This document shows, piece by piece, positions 6,710 to 16,686 of a stretch of DNA of 21,770 nt. Position numbers and translations under genes: made by a program. Position 1 is the stretch's first letter, and every line of letters begins with the position of its first letter. The stretch is from an uncultured Ruminococcus sp. (lineage in GTDB: Bacteria; Bacillota; Clostridia; Oscillospirales; Ruminococcaceae): positions 1 to 21,770 of the forward strand of contig USEH01000014.1 of the NCBI GenBank assembly GCA_900553675.1, written 5' to 3'. Under the pieces are notes generated by a model, which ran no database searches, was not told the origin of the DNA, and was given only the letters and a program-made list of their open reading frames with translations.

Positions 6710-9700
6710 TTCTGTTGATAATTCCCAGAACGTTCCGGCAGAGAGCGACCCCTCTCAAAATGTACCGTCAGAAGATAATCCTTCGCAGGACGTACCGGCA
6801 CAGGATAACCCCACACAGGATGTTCCCTCAGAGAACGACCCTGCGCAGGATGTCCCCACAGAGGATGATCCCACGCAGGAAGATCCCACAGTAAACGATC
6901 CGGCTGTAGATGATCCCACAGTAAACGATCCTGCCGTAGATGACCCTGCCATTAACGAAGGCGAGGCATTTGTTGACTTCGACGGCGTTATGCTCTTTAC
7001 ACTTGAAAGGGCAGTCAGCAGCGGCGTTGATTATACCATTGCGGTTTCACCGTCGGGTATGCACAGACTTACTATAAATAGCGCACCGAACGGAGTTATC
7101 CCCGAAAACTTTATATCAATGTCCGAATTTAACTCATACAGGAATACTATAAGCGAAATAGTTATCGCTCCGTCTGTAACCCAAATAGGCAAGGCGGCTT
7201 TCCGCAACATGCTTAATCTTAGTACGGTAACAGTCCGCGCGAACGGCGGCATAGCCCCCGCTTTGCAGGTGATAGGTCAGGAGGCTTTTGCCGGCTGTTC
7301 GATTCTTCGGAGCATTAATCTTGAAGCCTGCACAAACCTTACAACCATCGAAGGCGACTCCGTTGATAAAAATTATGCGACAAGCGGTGCATTTACCCGC
7401 TCAGGGCTTTACAGCGTCACCATTCCTGCATCTGTTACCAATATAGGAGCGGGCGCGTTTTACGGCTGCCCTGCTTTGCAGAATGTTAATTTTGAACCCA
7501 ACGTCAACGATATGACCCTCGGCTCGCATATCTTTTCAAACTGTGTAGTTTTGCAGAACATAAATCTTGAAAATCTCAAGGGCAACATAACAACGGTTCC
7601 TTCGACCGACCAGACTTATGGTGAGACCGGCTCTGCAATGCTTTCACACTGCACTTCACTGACGTCGGTTATAATGCCTCATGGCTTCGGATTTAACGGA
7701 ACCACTATTCAAAACATTTGCTACGACTGCTCAAATTTGAAGAACATAGAATTTGAGCGCAATGAAAACATAACAACTACGAACCAGATACTAAAATTTG
7801 TAAATGCCGAATCGAGCGGACCTAAGCTGGATGTTGTAGATTTAACTCCGCTTGTTAATCTGAAAACCATTGAGAAGCAGAGCATAAGAATCAACACAAA
7901 TCTTTTGAAGCTGCCGGAGTCAGTTACCGAGATTGGCTTAGAGGCTTTCGCTGACTGCGATATTTTAGATATTGACTTCGGAGAAAACCCCAGTATCGAA
8001 GTAATAGGCAACAACTCTTTTAGTAAGAGCAGATTCAGCGTTATAGATTTATCCAAGGCGACTAAGCTCACCACTGTTAAAGACCATGCATTTTATGAGT
8101 GCAGGAATTTAAGAAAGGTGATTTTCCCTATAACTGCTCATCGTTTGGATTTATGGGATGAGATGTTTGTAAATTCTTCCGTTGAGCAAATCTATTTCAA
8201 TGCTGTGGAAGCTCACGCCTATACGGGATCGATTGGCTTCCCATACGATCATGAAGTAGAAATAGTGTTTGGAAATAACACCGAAACCATAGATAACAGA
8301 TTACTCAGGAGTCTTAGTTCTGTTACATACAAATTAAGGTTTGCTCCCAACACAACCTTCACCGTTAATCCTTCTAATTCTGATTCTTACGAGCCTACAT
8401 ACGCCGATTGCGATCTGCCATTCGACGAAGAGGGCGGAAAATACTGGGCTGACAGCTTCGGAAACGTTTACAAGATTCTTAACGATACTACTTACGAATT
8501 GGTATACGCAGATAAAAGCAATGCCGGAGAATGTGTTATAGATGAAAGAACCACCCGCATCCGCTCCAATGCTTTCAGCGGCTGCAAATACAGCAGCATT
8601 GCGTTCACATCTACCGATAAGATTACATATATAGGCGAGGGCGCTTTTGCAAACTGCCGCAGCCTAAGTAAAATATCGAATACTTCCGCTGCAACATCAA
8701 TCACGACTCCATATACAGTCGAGCAGGTTCAGGGCTTCTTTGCAAACGCTCATCTCACTGAGGAAACTATATACAATCTTTTCACAAATACCTCTTTGCG
8801 CCCGGATTCGGAATCTGGTAATACCGGAAGTGACTTCGGCAGCTACACCAAGGATACAGATAATTCTTTGAAGTTGTTTAAATCTGACTTGTCCAATGTT
8901 GACTTGGCTTCGTTCAGCATTGATAAAAAAGAACTGCTTACCGGTGAAAACGCAACGCTTACAATAAATTCTGGCAGTCCAATTAACGGTTATACATACC
9001 GTATGTATGTAAGATGTAGCGACGGCTATAATGCCGATAAACTTTCAACATTTAAATTTGTACCATTAGAAGGAGCAGACGGAATATACTACCGTGATAT
9101 CACGGAGAGCATCGGCGAAACGGGCTCACAAACCGTAAGCCTCACCATTGATAATACTAAGGCTCCCGGCAAGCTTCAATTCTGGGCAGCTGCAATTAAA
9201 AAAACAGATATTGAGGGAAACCCCTATTTGCTGTTGTATCCGGTTACCGATGATGAAATTACCGGATATGCCGGCGCAACTACAACAGGCGAATATTTTG
9301 AAGTGGAATGGAAAGTCAAGCCGCGCGATTTTAATGTATCGAAAAGTCGCGATGACTCAGCAGCACCAAGTGTTGCCGCCTGCAAGATAAACGGCAAAAC
9401 CGAAAAGACGATTGCCAACTTACACTACAGAATACAGTCCACAAAGGCAACTGACGCCGGTGATGATCCCGGCAAGAATAACTATGGCTCGGACTATGTC
9501 CTTTCGATTGACTTTACCGATACCATTACATTGCCGGAAAATGTAAGCTTCAGGGAAGATCTTTTTAACGCTTTAGATACGCTTACCGTTAAGAAACCTG
9601 AACAAAGTCAAAGTATTAGTCTTATGGTTAAGCTTGATGGCACTACTCGCGAGCTTGCAACGATTAACAATATTTCGGGCATAAACATATCAAATATCAA

Positions 9701-12413
9701 GGTGGAAGCAGTTTCTGGCAATAAAAAATCGCTTAAAATAAGCTGGATTGTCGGAAATAATTCTATTAATGGCGGTTTGGCACAAACCGAGATTACAAAT
9801 CTTAATTTTGTTCTTAACTTCGCTGATGGTATACTTGTTTATACCCCTACCGATGGTGCTGAGAACGAAAAGATAGAAATAAACAATAAGGTTGACGCGC
9901 GCTACAGTTATTCCTTCTCTGAACCAAGGGACAAATCTGCCGAGGCTGTTGTAACTATAGATCCCGGCAGTGCTCAATTGAAGCTCGGAAAGAAGCTGAT
10001 CAGTGCGCCTATGTACTTCGGCGAAAAGGCAAAGTATCAGATAACCGTTTTCAATCCGTCGGCGTATGATTACAGCGGCAATATAGTTTTGACGGATACT
10101 CTCAAAACTAATGAACAGGGTCTGGAAATCTGCCAGTATATCTCCCCCGAAAACATCGAAAATATGTTAAAGGATGATGTGTTCGGTAAGAATCTTACTG
10201 TAACAATAACCAAAGCAACTCTTGTAGAAGCCCTTACGACCAATAATAAGGTTACCTCCGTAGACGGCTCGACGCCTCTTACACTTGACTCTTCAAACAC
10301 CAGTGAAGACCGCCCGCGTTATAACCAGTGCATAGATTGGACTCCTGAGCAAATACGCGAAATGCAGAGCCAAATGTCGGATCAGATGTATGCCGGCACC
10401 GGTCTTATAGAAAACAATAGCAACAAGCTTACACGAGATGCTATCATAACCATAACCAACAATCCGAATGGCAGCGGTCTTTTGATGACTGTTGATCTGG
10501 GCAGCGTACAAACGTCTGATGTCGGAGCAGCCGAGGCTAACTCTCGTCTCAGAGGAACGCCTATAGAGATACCGATACCAGACGGAACCAGCCTCAGACG
10601 GGCTCTTTCAAGTATTGAGTACGGCGGTAAGACCTATAGCTATATTGTAACTCACGCGTCGCTGTATACCTCGGAGTGGACGATAAATGATTTCAAACTT
10701 GCGGCTGGTGATGAGGTTGTTATAAGCCTGGATGCCGACGTTAAAAATACCTTCCAGAACCTCAGCTCCGACTGGGAGCAGTGGTATCAGTTTGACAAGG
10801 AGTATGCTACGCTGATTATTCAAAATACTTCCAAGTTACAGATGGACGGTGTAAGCGAGCCGTTGACTGTGGTAGCTCCCACAACGTCAACATCTGGCAG
10901 CGGATCTGATTACACCGTCAGAGTCTCACCAGATCTGATCTTGAAGAAGAGCAGCAAGGTCAACGGCAAAAATTCGGATGGCGTTGAGACTGTTTGCGTC
11001 AACAACGATATCATAGACTATACTACAACCATCAATCACCGAGGCAGCGGAACCTATGATGTTCTGCCTTTTGTTGACAATGTGTTCGGTCCTCAGGCAC
11101 TGCTTATCGACCCTGCCAAGAACTCTTATCTGGAAGGATGCGGTAAACGTGAGGTAGAGGGCAAGGAATACTATATCCTCAACCCCGAAATAGGAAAAAC
11201 TCATGAATATAAGAATGTCTGGATAGACGGTCGCTGCGCCGACAGCGTAATCGTTACCAAGAACGAAAAGGGTCTTATTAATACTATTATAAAGTGGTAT
11301 TTCTCCGATACTCCTGCCTATGATTTTGCTTATACTTTCAATTATAAGGCTGTAGTTGTTATGGACGAGGAAGTCGATCAGGCAATACTCGGAAACTTCG
11401 TCTGGCTGAACGACAATCCTGAGCATAGACTGTATGATAAGTGCTTCAATATCGGCGTAAGCGTTACTCATGATAAGAATATTGTAACCAATATTGGCAA
11501 TGCAGCAGATATTGGAGATGATGACTTTGCCGACAACCGTCTTTCTGCTATAAGCAGGGACAATACCGAGATTATCTACCGCCTTGACCTCGGACACAAG
11601 GGCTCAGCTCTGAGTGTAACCAAGGACGCCATTTTCGACGCTCTGCCGAATATATCTGGTGCACATCGGTGGACAATAAATGATATAGATTTCATGTTCA
11701 TATCAGGTGCTTCCGAAGTTAAGATTAAAAATAATGGCAGCGAAGTCCCACTTAATGAATGGGTTGATTCCGCGCAGTTTGCTTCAATAAGCGAAACTGT
11801 CCCTGAAAACAGCGATCACAATTTTGCTGCTGGACAGCAGTTTATAGTCTGGAACGAGAACTTCTCGGTTGATTTTTCCATGACTCAAGAAAACGTTTAT
11901 GCCTATATTTATGTTAAGCTCAAATTCCCGTCTGACGTGGATACCTACAACGCAGTATTTGACCAATACGGCTTGCAGACACTGACCAACAGCTTCTATC
12001 TGTATAATCTCCCTGCAACAGTAAGCCATATCTTCCTTGAAAAGGGCAGGGTACTGCTGCAAAAGGGCGTATATGAGATTGGAACTAATATAAAGAAGGA
12101 GAGTACCGCTCCATATAATTTAAGGTTTGGTATGTACGTTCCTGGCACGAACAGAACAAACATATCTATATCAAATTATAATGCTCATAAAGGATGCCCA
12201 ATTCAGAATTTGGTTACATACTATGTAACCATTAAAAACTGCGGCAAGACCAAGCTGTATCTTCCTACAATTTATGATATAATGCCGAAGTACATGAAGT
12301 ACTTAACGGTTTTAAGCTCTCCGGATGAAATCAAAACCGGTCTTAAGAAAAAAAGCTCAACATTTTTGAAAGCGGTATGCCACAGTTTGCACATCTCGAT
12401 GGCACATTTGTAA
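6693..12413 (+). CDS. Surface adhesin fragment 1: acidic repeat, BspA-type LRRs, stalk domains
   Basis: 1,906 codons from a GTG at 6693. That GTG is in the G5 run and is probably not a true start, since homology continues from the preceding frame. Residues about 11-85 are an acidic Pro repeat. About 150-670 are BspA-type (LRR_5) leucine-rich repeats with units such as VTQIGKAAFRNMLNLSTVTV, VTNIGAGAFYGCPALQNVNF and ITYIGEGAFANCRSLSKI. The rest is a stalk of beta-rich modules, including DUF11-like or adhesin-like segments (AKYQITVFNPSAYDYSGNIV; PDLILKKSSKVNGKN; NLVTYYVTIKNCGKTKLYLP). BspA LRRs are known for binding host or bacterial proteins. The frame ends shortly after an A7 run (12348-12354), beyond which the last 19 codons or so look random. 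Confidence 0.85.
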   Translation: MESNSDSVDNSQNVPAESDPSQNVPSEDNPSQDVPAQDNPTQDVPSENDPAQDVPTEDDPTQEDPTVNDPAVDDPTVNDPAVDDPAINEGEAFVDFDGVMLFTLERAVSSGVDYTIAVSPSGMHRLTINSAPNGVIPENFISMSEFNSYRNTISEIVIAPSVTQIGKAAFRNMLNLSTVTVRANGGIAPALQVIGQEAFAGCSILRSINLEACTNLTTIEGDSVDKNYATSGAFTRSGLYSVTIPASVTNIGAGAFYGCPALQNVNFEPNVNDMTLGSHIFSNCVVLQNINLENLKGNITTVPSTDQTYGETGSAMLSHCTSLTSVIMPHGFGFNGTTIQNICYDCSNLKNIEFERNENITTTNQILKFVNAESSGPKLDVVDLTPLVNLKTIEKQSIRINTNLLKLPESVTEIGLEAFADCDILDIDFGENPSIEVIGNNSFSKSRFSVIDLSKATKLTTVKDHAFYECRNLRKVIFPITAHRLDLWDEMFVNSSVEQIYFNAVEAHAYTGSIGFPYDHEVEIVFGNNTETIDNRLLRSLSSVTYKLRFAPNTTFTVNPSNSDSYEPTYADCDLPFDEEGGKYWADSFGNVYKILNDTTYELVYADKSNAGECVIDERTTRIRSNAFSGCKYSSIAFTSTDKITYIGEGAFANCRSLSKISNTSAATSITTPYTVEQVQGFFANAHLTEETIYNLFTNTSLRPDSESGNTGSDFGSYTKDTDNSLKLFKSDLSNVDLASFSIDKKELLTGENATLTINSGSPINGYTYRMYVRCSDGYNADKLSTFKFVPLEGADGIYYRDITESIGETGSQTVSLTIDNTKAPGKLQFWAAAIKKTDIEGNPYLLLYPVTDDEITGYAGATTTGEYFEVEWKVKPRDFNVSKSRDDSAAPSVAACKINGKTEKTIANLHYRIQSTKATDAGDDPGKNNYGSDYVLSIDFTDTITLPENVSFREDLFNALDTLTVKKPEQSQSISLMVKLDGTTRELATINNISGINISNIKVEAVSGNKKSLKISWIVGNNSINGGLAQTEITNLNFVLNFADGILVYTPTDGAENEKIEINNKVDARYSYSFSEPRDKSAEAVVTIDPGSAQLKLGKKLISAPMYFGEKAKYQITVFNPSAYDYSGNIVLTDTLKTNEQGLEICQYISPENIENMLKDDVFGKNLTVTITKATLVEALTTNNKVTSVDGSTPLTLDSSNTSEDRPRYNQCIDWTPEQIREMQSQMSDQMYAGTGLIENNSNKLTRDAIITITNNPNGSGLLMTVDLGSVQTSDVGAAEANSRLRGTPIEIPIPDGTSLRRALSSIEYGGKTYSYIVTHASLYTSEWTINDFKLAAGDEVVISLDADVKNTFQNLSSDWEQWYQFDKEYATLIIQNTSKLQMDGVSEPLTVVAPTTSTSGSGSDYTVRVSPDLILKKSSKVNGKNSDGVETVCVNNDIIDYTTTINHRGSGTYDVLPFVDNVFGPQALLIDPAKNSYLEGCGKREVEGKEYYILNPEIGKTHEYKNVWIDGRCADSVIVTKNEKGLINTIIKWYFSDTPAYDFAYTFNYKAVVVMDEEVDQAILGNFVWLNDNPEHRLYDKCFNIGVSVTHDKNIVTNIGNAADIGDDDFADNRLSAISRDNTEIIYRLDLGHKGSALSVTKDAIFDALPNISGAHRWTINDIDFMFISGASEVKIKNNGSEVPLNEWVDSAQFASISETVPENSDHNFAAGQQFIVWNENFSVDFSMTQENVYAYIYVKLKFPSDVDTYNAVFDQYGLQTLTNSFYLYNLPATVSHIFLEKGRVLLQKGVYEIGTNIKKESTAPYNLRFGMYVPGTNRTNISISNYNAHKGCPIQNLVTYYVTIKNCGKTKLYLPTIYDIMPKYMKYLTVLSSPDEIKTGLKKKSSTFLKAVCHSLHISMAHL
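6723..6947 (+). repeat. Acidic Pro-rich tandem repeat (five decapeptides, five pentapeptides)
   Basis: Five 30-bp units encode S/T/A-Q-N/D-V-P-x-E/Q-x-x-P (SQNVPAESDP, SQNVPSEDNP, SQDVPAQDNP, TQDVPSENDP, AQDVPTEDDP). Five 15-bp units follow (TQEDP, TVNDP, AVDDP, TVNDP, AVDDP). It is probably a flexible spacer near the tip and probably varies in copy number between strains. Confidence 0.9.
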
Positions 12414-15148
12414 ATGCGAAGATTACCGCCAATAATGATGGGTATGATAGGAATGTTGTTAAGCTTACAGTTGAGCCGGGTGAGGGCGAAGACGGCAAGC
12501 TTATGCGTGAAACGGACGGCACATACAAGGATATGTATTACCTTCAGCCGGATGAATATATACAGTTCGGCATTATGGGCTATGTTACGGATGATGCTTC
12601 TGCCCATAAAGGAGCGTTTACCAACGACGTTATAATGGAGTATGTTGACTTCAATGGAGCCGGTGTTGAGATGGTCACCAAGGAGGAAGAACCTGTTATC
12701 GTTTCAAACAAAAACGGTCTTATGCCCAACGATGGCGACAGAAGGATTATTGACGATGAAGTAGTTAATAGCATTGGCAACTATATGCCAAATTATACCG
12801 GAAATCATAAGAAGAAGCCTGACGATCTGTGGCTCAGCTCCTCTGTAGACGTTGTAAGAGGTAGTGTAGTTCCTGGCATAAACAAAACCGTTTCCGGCGA
12901 CAAAACAATTTATAAAGCTACTGATTCGGTCGATTGGAAAATACAAGCGATAAACAGCGGTGAAAGCTGGCTCAGCGACTATACCATTTCGGACACCATT
13001 GAATATCCTTATACTTTTAATGGAAAAGTCTGCTATTCGGTATTTGCTCCCAAACCGCTTCGTGAGGGAGAACAGTCACATCGGAATCGCACATGGCAGC
13101 CTAATGAATATATTGCCGCGTGTAAGGCAAGTGACAGCGAATATTATTTGTTTGATATAAGACCCAGCAGTGAACCGAATCAGTTTATTATATTGCCAGC
13201 AAATGGTTCAGGCTTAACTCAAACCATCACTGTAAATGATAAGCCTAAGGGTTTGACAATTCAAGCAGTGCAATTTGGAATTGACCCTTTGGGCGCGGAT
13301 TCATCAATATTTGTATCTGTCACTAAAGATGAGTCAACGGGTTCCTTAACTCTCAACATTAGATTCGGCGACAAGATGTGGGCACTGCTCCCTGGCGGAG
13401 GATACGGTGTTCTTACTGTAACCACCACAAACAGTATCAACTCGCTGCCGACAATACTGGACACGAATGTTAAAAAGACTAACTTTATCAATTCCGCAAT
13501 CATTTATCCTTCTGACGAGCAGAATGGGCTGGCGGATTACAATCGCGTAACAATAGGTCAGAAGGTTGCAAAATCTGAGGATTTATATGTGGGAGTCCAG
13601 AGCAACGCCGCTATAAGCGCATATGAATCATTCCCGACCACCTCGGTAATGGAAATCAATGAAACGGATAAGCCCGAAAACCGCGGTATTTCAACCGACC
13701 TCAGCGGCAATACGATTTTTGTTGACAGCACGGCAAAGAACGTTACATATACAATGACGGTTGCAAGCTATAGCGGGCTTGTTATGGAAGGTCTCGTTGT
13801 TATCAATTCACTTCCAGATAATGGCGATACGCTGATGTTCAGTGGTCAGGCAAGAAAGAGCGATTTCAAGATTTCGTTCCTTAATGACACTGCACCTGAG
13901 GTATATGTAAATGATGCGCCATATGCTGGCAGCTATATTATTGAATATAGCGACTGCACCGGAAAAGGCGATAATAACGATAATAAGTTTACAGCTGAAT
14001 ACTGGCAAAATGCTCCTAATGACACCAGATGGTATTCTGCTTGCAAGGATACATCCCGCTCTGTCCGTGTAAGGTTTACTGGCGATCTTCCTGAAAATGC
14101 AGAGGTAAAAATAACCTATAATGCAAAAATCGAAGCGGATGCCGGCATTGAGAATGGCAAAATCGCATGGAACAGCTTCGGATATCAGTATCATCCGGAT
14201 ATAAGCGCTATGACCGGAGACGATAAACCTCAGCAGACAGATGACCGTATATCTGCTGCCCCGATGGTAGTTGGCGTCAGCACGCCCAACGAGCTTACTC
14301 TTGAAAAAGTTATAGGTAACTCTGTTGCGTTCGGAAACATCGATTTCAATTTCTTTATCTATGAGGGCGAAGCCATAGATCACCAGGAGTTCACAGAAAA
14401 GGCTATAGGCAGTGCTTTATCCGGCAAAAACTTCACCTGCGCGACAGTAACCGTCCAAAAGGAAGCAAAAACAGGTAAGACGGTTTTGAACGAAATCGGA
14501 AAGAATATTTTCAAGTATACCTATGATCCAACCACCGAGAAAATGGTTGCGTCAACCAACCCATGGACTTGGGTGCCGGGAAAGAAATATACAATAGTCG
14601 AGATTGATCCTGATGGTGGTGCTGATTTTGAGCAATTTACCAACAACGGCGACAATCGCAGAACCTACACCTTTGAGTATGCGCCGGAGACGGAGGTTAC
14701 CATTATCGCACGAAACCTGTATAAAACAGGCGAATTAGAAACCTATGTTTCTGTTAAAAAGGTGTGGGATGATGATAACAACCGCGACAACATACGTCCG
14801 ACATCCGTAACAGTTAAGCTTCTTGCCAATGGTGCTGATACAGGTAAAACTGCTATATTGAATGATGCTAACAGTTGGTCTCATACCTTTGTGGGTCTTT
14901 CTATTCGTGATGACGCTCTTGAACCTATCACATACACGGTTGAAGAGGTGAATGTGCCGAACGGATATGATGCTTCTGTCCAGTTCCAAGACAATGTGTT
15001 TATCATTACAAACAGGCATGCTCCTGAGAAGACAGAAGTTTCCGGTTCCAAAACATGGAGCGATTTTGGCGATCCTAACTCAAAGATACCAGAATTTATT
15101 ACGATCAATTTGTTTGCAGATGGTAAAAAATTGATAGTAAGAAAGTAA
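12377..15148 (+). CDS. Surface adhesin fragment 2: stalk domains and first CnaB repeats
   Basis: 923 codons from an ATG at 12377 without a ribosome binding site. The same frame is readable further upstream (..KLNIFESGMPQFAHLDGTF), directly continuing fragment 1 if one A is added to the A7 run at 12348-12354. The middle contains repeated extracellular beta modules (GSVVPGINKTVSGDKTIYKA; NELTLEKVIGNSVAFGNI). From about residue 790 come the first CnaB domain (VSVKKVWDDDNN...RPTSVTVKLLANG...ITYTVEE...FIITN) and the start of the second (SGSKTW). The frame ends after an A6 run (15125-15130), in mid-domain. Confidence 0.8.
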   Translation: MPQFAHLDGTFVNAKITANNDGYDRNVVKLTVEPGEGEDGKLMRETDGTYKDMYYLQPDEYIQFGIMGYVTDDASAHKGAFTNDVIMEYVDFNGAGVEMVTKEEEPVIVSNKNGLMPNDGDRRIIDDEVVNSIGNYMPNYTGNHKKKPDDLWLSSSVDVVRGSVVPGINKTVSGDKTIYKATDSVDWKIQAINSGESWLSDYTISDTIEYPYTFNGKVCYSVFAPKPLREGEQSHRNRTWQPNEYIAACKASDSEYYLFDIRPSSEPNQFIILPANGSGLTQTITVNDKPKGLTIQAVQFGIDPLGADSSIFVSVTKDESTGSLTLNIRFGDKMWALLPGGGYGVLTVTTTNSINSLPTILDTNVKKTNFINSAIIYPSDEQNGLADYNRVTIGQKVAKSEDLYVGVQSNAAISAYESFPTTSVMEINETDKPENRGISTDLSGNTIFVDSTAKNVTYTMTVASYSGLVMEGLVVINSLPDNGDTLMFSGQARKSDFKISFLNDTAPEVYVNDAPYAGSYIIEYSDCTGKGDNNDNKFTAEYWQNAPNDTRWYSACKDTSRSVRVRFTGDLPENAEVKITYNAKIEADAGIENGKIAWNSFGYQYHPDISAMTGDDKPQQTDDRISAAPMVVGVSTPNELTLEKVIGNSVAFGNIDFNFFIYEGEAIDHQEFTEKAIGSALSGKNFTCATVTVQKEAKTGKTVLNEIGKNIFKYTYDPTTEKMVASTNPWTWVPGKKYTIVEIDPDGGADFEQFTNNGDNRRTYTFEYAPETEVTIIARNLYKTGELETYVSVKKVWDDDNNRDNIRPTSVTVKLLANGADTGKTAILNDANSWSHTFVGLSIRDDALEPITYTVEEVNVPNGYDASVQFQDNVFIITNRHAPEKTEVSGSKTWSDFGDPNSKIPEFITINLFADGKKLIVRK

Positions 15149-15351
15149 TCGGAACGGATAATTGGTCGTGGACATTTGAAAATCTGAATAAGTATTCTAA
15201 TGGAGTTGAGATAGAATATACCATAACCGAGGATCCTGTTGAAGGTTACACAACGGTCTATGATAAAAACGATCCTTTTAGCGTAACCAATTATAGAAAT
15301 GTTGATTACACCGTTGAAAAGATATGGGATGATAATGATAATGCCGCCGGT

Positions 15352-16686
15352 ATGCGTCCAACTTCGATTAAGGTTCAGCTTTATATGAATGCGGATAAAT
15401 ATGGTGATCCGGTTGAACTCAACGAAGCTAACAATTGGAGCTACACATGGTATGATCTTCCTCCTGTTAAAGTGGTTGATGGTTATATGGTGGGCGATAT
15501 GTCAATATCGTATGTGGCAATGGAAGTTGGAGATGTCTCGTATTATGTGGGTGATCCTGATTGGACAAGTGATCCGCATAAAACAACCATTACTAACACC
15601 TACACTCCTGAAAAGATCGAAATTGAAGGTTCCAAGACATGGGATGATAACAACAATCAGGTTGGTAAGCGACCTGAGTCAATCAAAATCAATCTGTATG
15701 CAGATGGTGAATACTTAGACAGCAGGACTGTAACCGAAGCCGACAAATGGAAGTGGACGTTTGATAATCTGGATGTGTATGCAAATGGTACTCCTATTGA
15801 ATACACCATAACCGAGGATGCTGTTGAAGGCTACACAACACAAATCAATGGCTTTAATGTAACAAATACTCACACTCCTGAAAAGACTGAGATAAGCGGT
15901 TCCAAAACATGGGATGACAATAACAATCAGGATGGAATAAGACCTGATTCAATAACCATCCACCTGTTTGCAAATGGCAGCGAAGTAGACAGTAGAACAG
16001 TAACTGAAAAGCAGAACTGGTCGTGGACATTTGATGAACTTCCGAAAAAGGAGAAAGGTGTAGACATAGTTTACACCATAACTGAGGATCCTGTTGAGGG
16101 TTACACGACAATAGTTAATGGTCCTGATGTAACAAACACTCATGTTCCGGCAACAGTATCGTTGACGGTTAAAAAGTCGTGGAACGATAATGAGAATCAG
16201 GATGGCAAACGACCTGATTACATAGACGTTCAGCTTCTTGCAAACGGAACAGAATATGGAGATCCTGAACGGCTAAGCGAAGCGAACGGATGGGAGTATA
16301 CTTGGGAGAGTCTGCCTAAGTTCAGCGGTGGCATTGCGATTAAGTATAGCGTAAAGGAGCTTCCGCAGATTGAAGGCTATGTGAAAACCTCCGCTATAAC
16401 CTATAAGGATGACGGAAAAACCATAAACGTAGCTCTCACTAATACTCATAATCCAGAAAAGACTGTAGTATCCGGTTCCAAGACATGGGAGGATAATAAC
16501 AATCAGGATGGAAAGAGACCTGAGTCGATAACCATCAACCTGCTTGCGAATGGCGTAAAATTAGACAGCAAAACAGTAACTGCAGCAGATAACTGGTCAT
16601 GGACGTTTGATGAGCTGGATGTGTATGCAAATGGAAATAAAATCACATACCATCGAAGAAGTACCTGTCGAGGGATATGTATCTGA
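15352..16686 (+). CDS. Surface adhesin fragment 3: CnaB repeats 3-7
   Basis: 444 codons from the first ATG in this frame (15352). The frame is open, and homologous to the end of CnaB repeat 2, from about 15131, right after the A6 run, so the ATG is an internal Met (in AAGMRPTSIK) with no ribosome binding site. It contains CnaB repeats 3 to 7. Repeat 3 is longer, with an insert VKVVDGYMVGDMS. Repeat 7 breaks at ITYHRRST, where the family has ITYTIEEV: two bases (AC) appear lost at about 16650. As it stands the fragment could not be exported. Confidence 0.78.
   Translation: MRPTSIKVQLYMNADKYGDPVELNEANNWSYTWYDLPPVKVVDGYMVGDMSISYVAMEVGDVSYYVGDPDWTSDPHKTTITNTYTPEKIEIEGSKTWDDNNNQVGKRPESIKINLYADGEYLDSRTVTEADKWKWTFDNLDVYANGTPIEYTITEDAVEGYTTQINGFNVTNTHTPEKTEISGSKTWDDNNNQDGIRPDSITIHLFANGSEVDSRTVTEKQNWSWTFDELPKKEKGVDIVYTITEDPVEGYTTIVNGPDVTNTHVPATVSLTVKKSWNDNENQDGKRPDYIDVQLLANGTEYGDPERLSEANGWEYTWESLPKFSGGIAIKYSVKELPQIEGYVKTSAITYKDDGKTINVALTNTHNPEKTVVSGSKTWEDNNNQDGKRPESITINLLANGVKLDSKTVTAADNWSWTFDELDVYANGNKITYHRRSTCRGICI

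Noticed and set aside
6723..6947. CRISPR-like array suggested by 30-bp periodic repeats
   Set aside because: The repeats are contiguous without unique spacers, are in frame, and encode a regular acidic Pro peptide.
10926..11597. Minus-strand open frame of 223 codons inside the adhesin gene
   Set aside because: The plus strand encodes continuous adhesin sequence here. The antisense product has no recognisable domain and no start signals.
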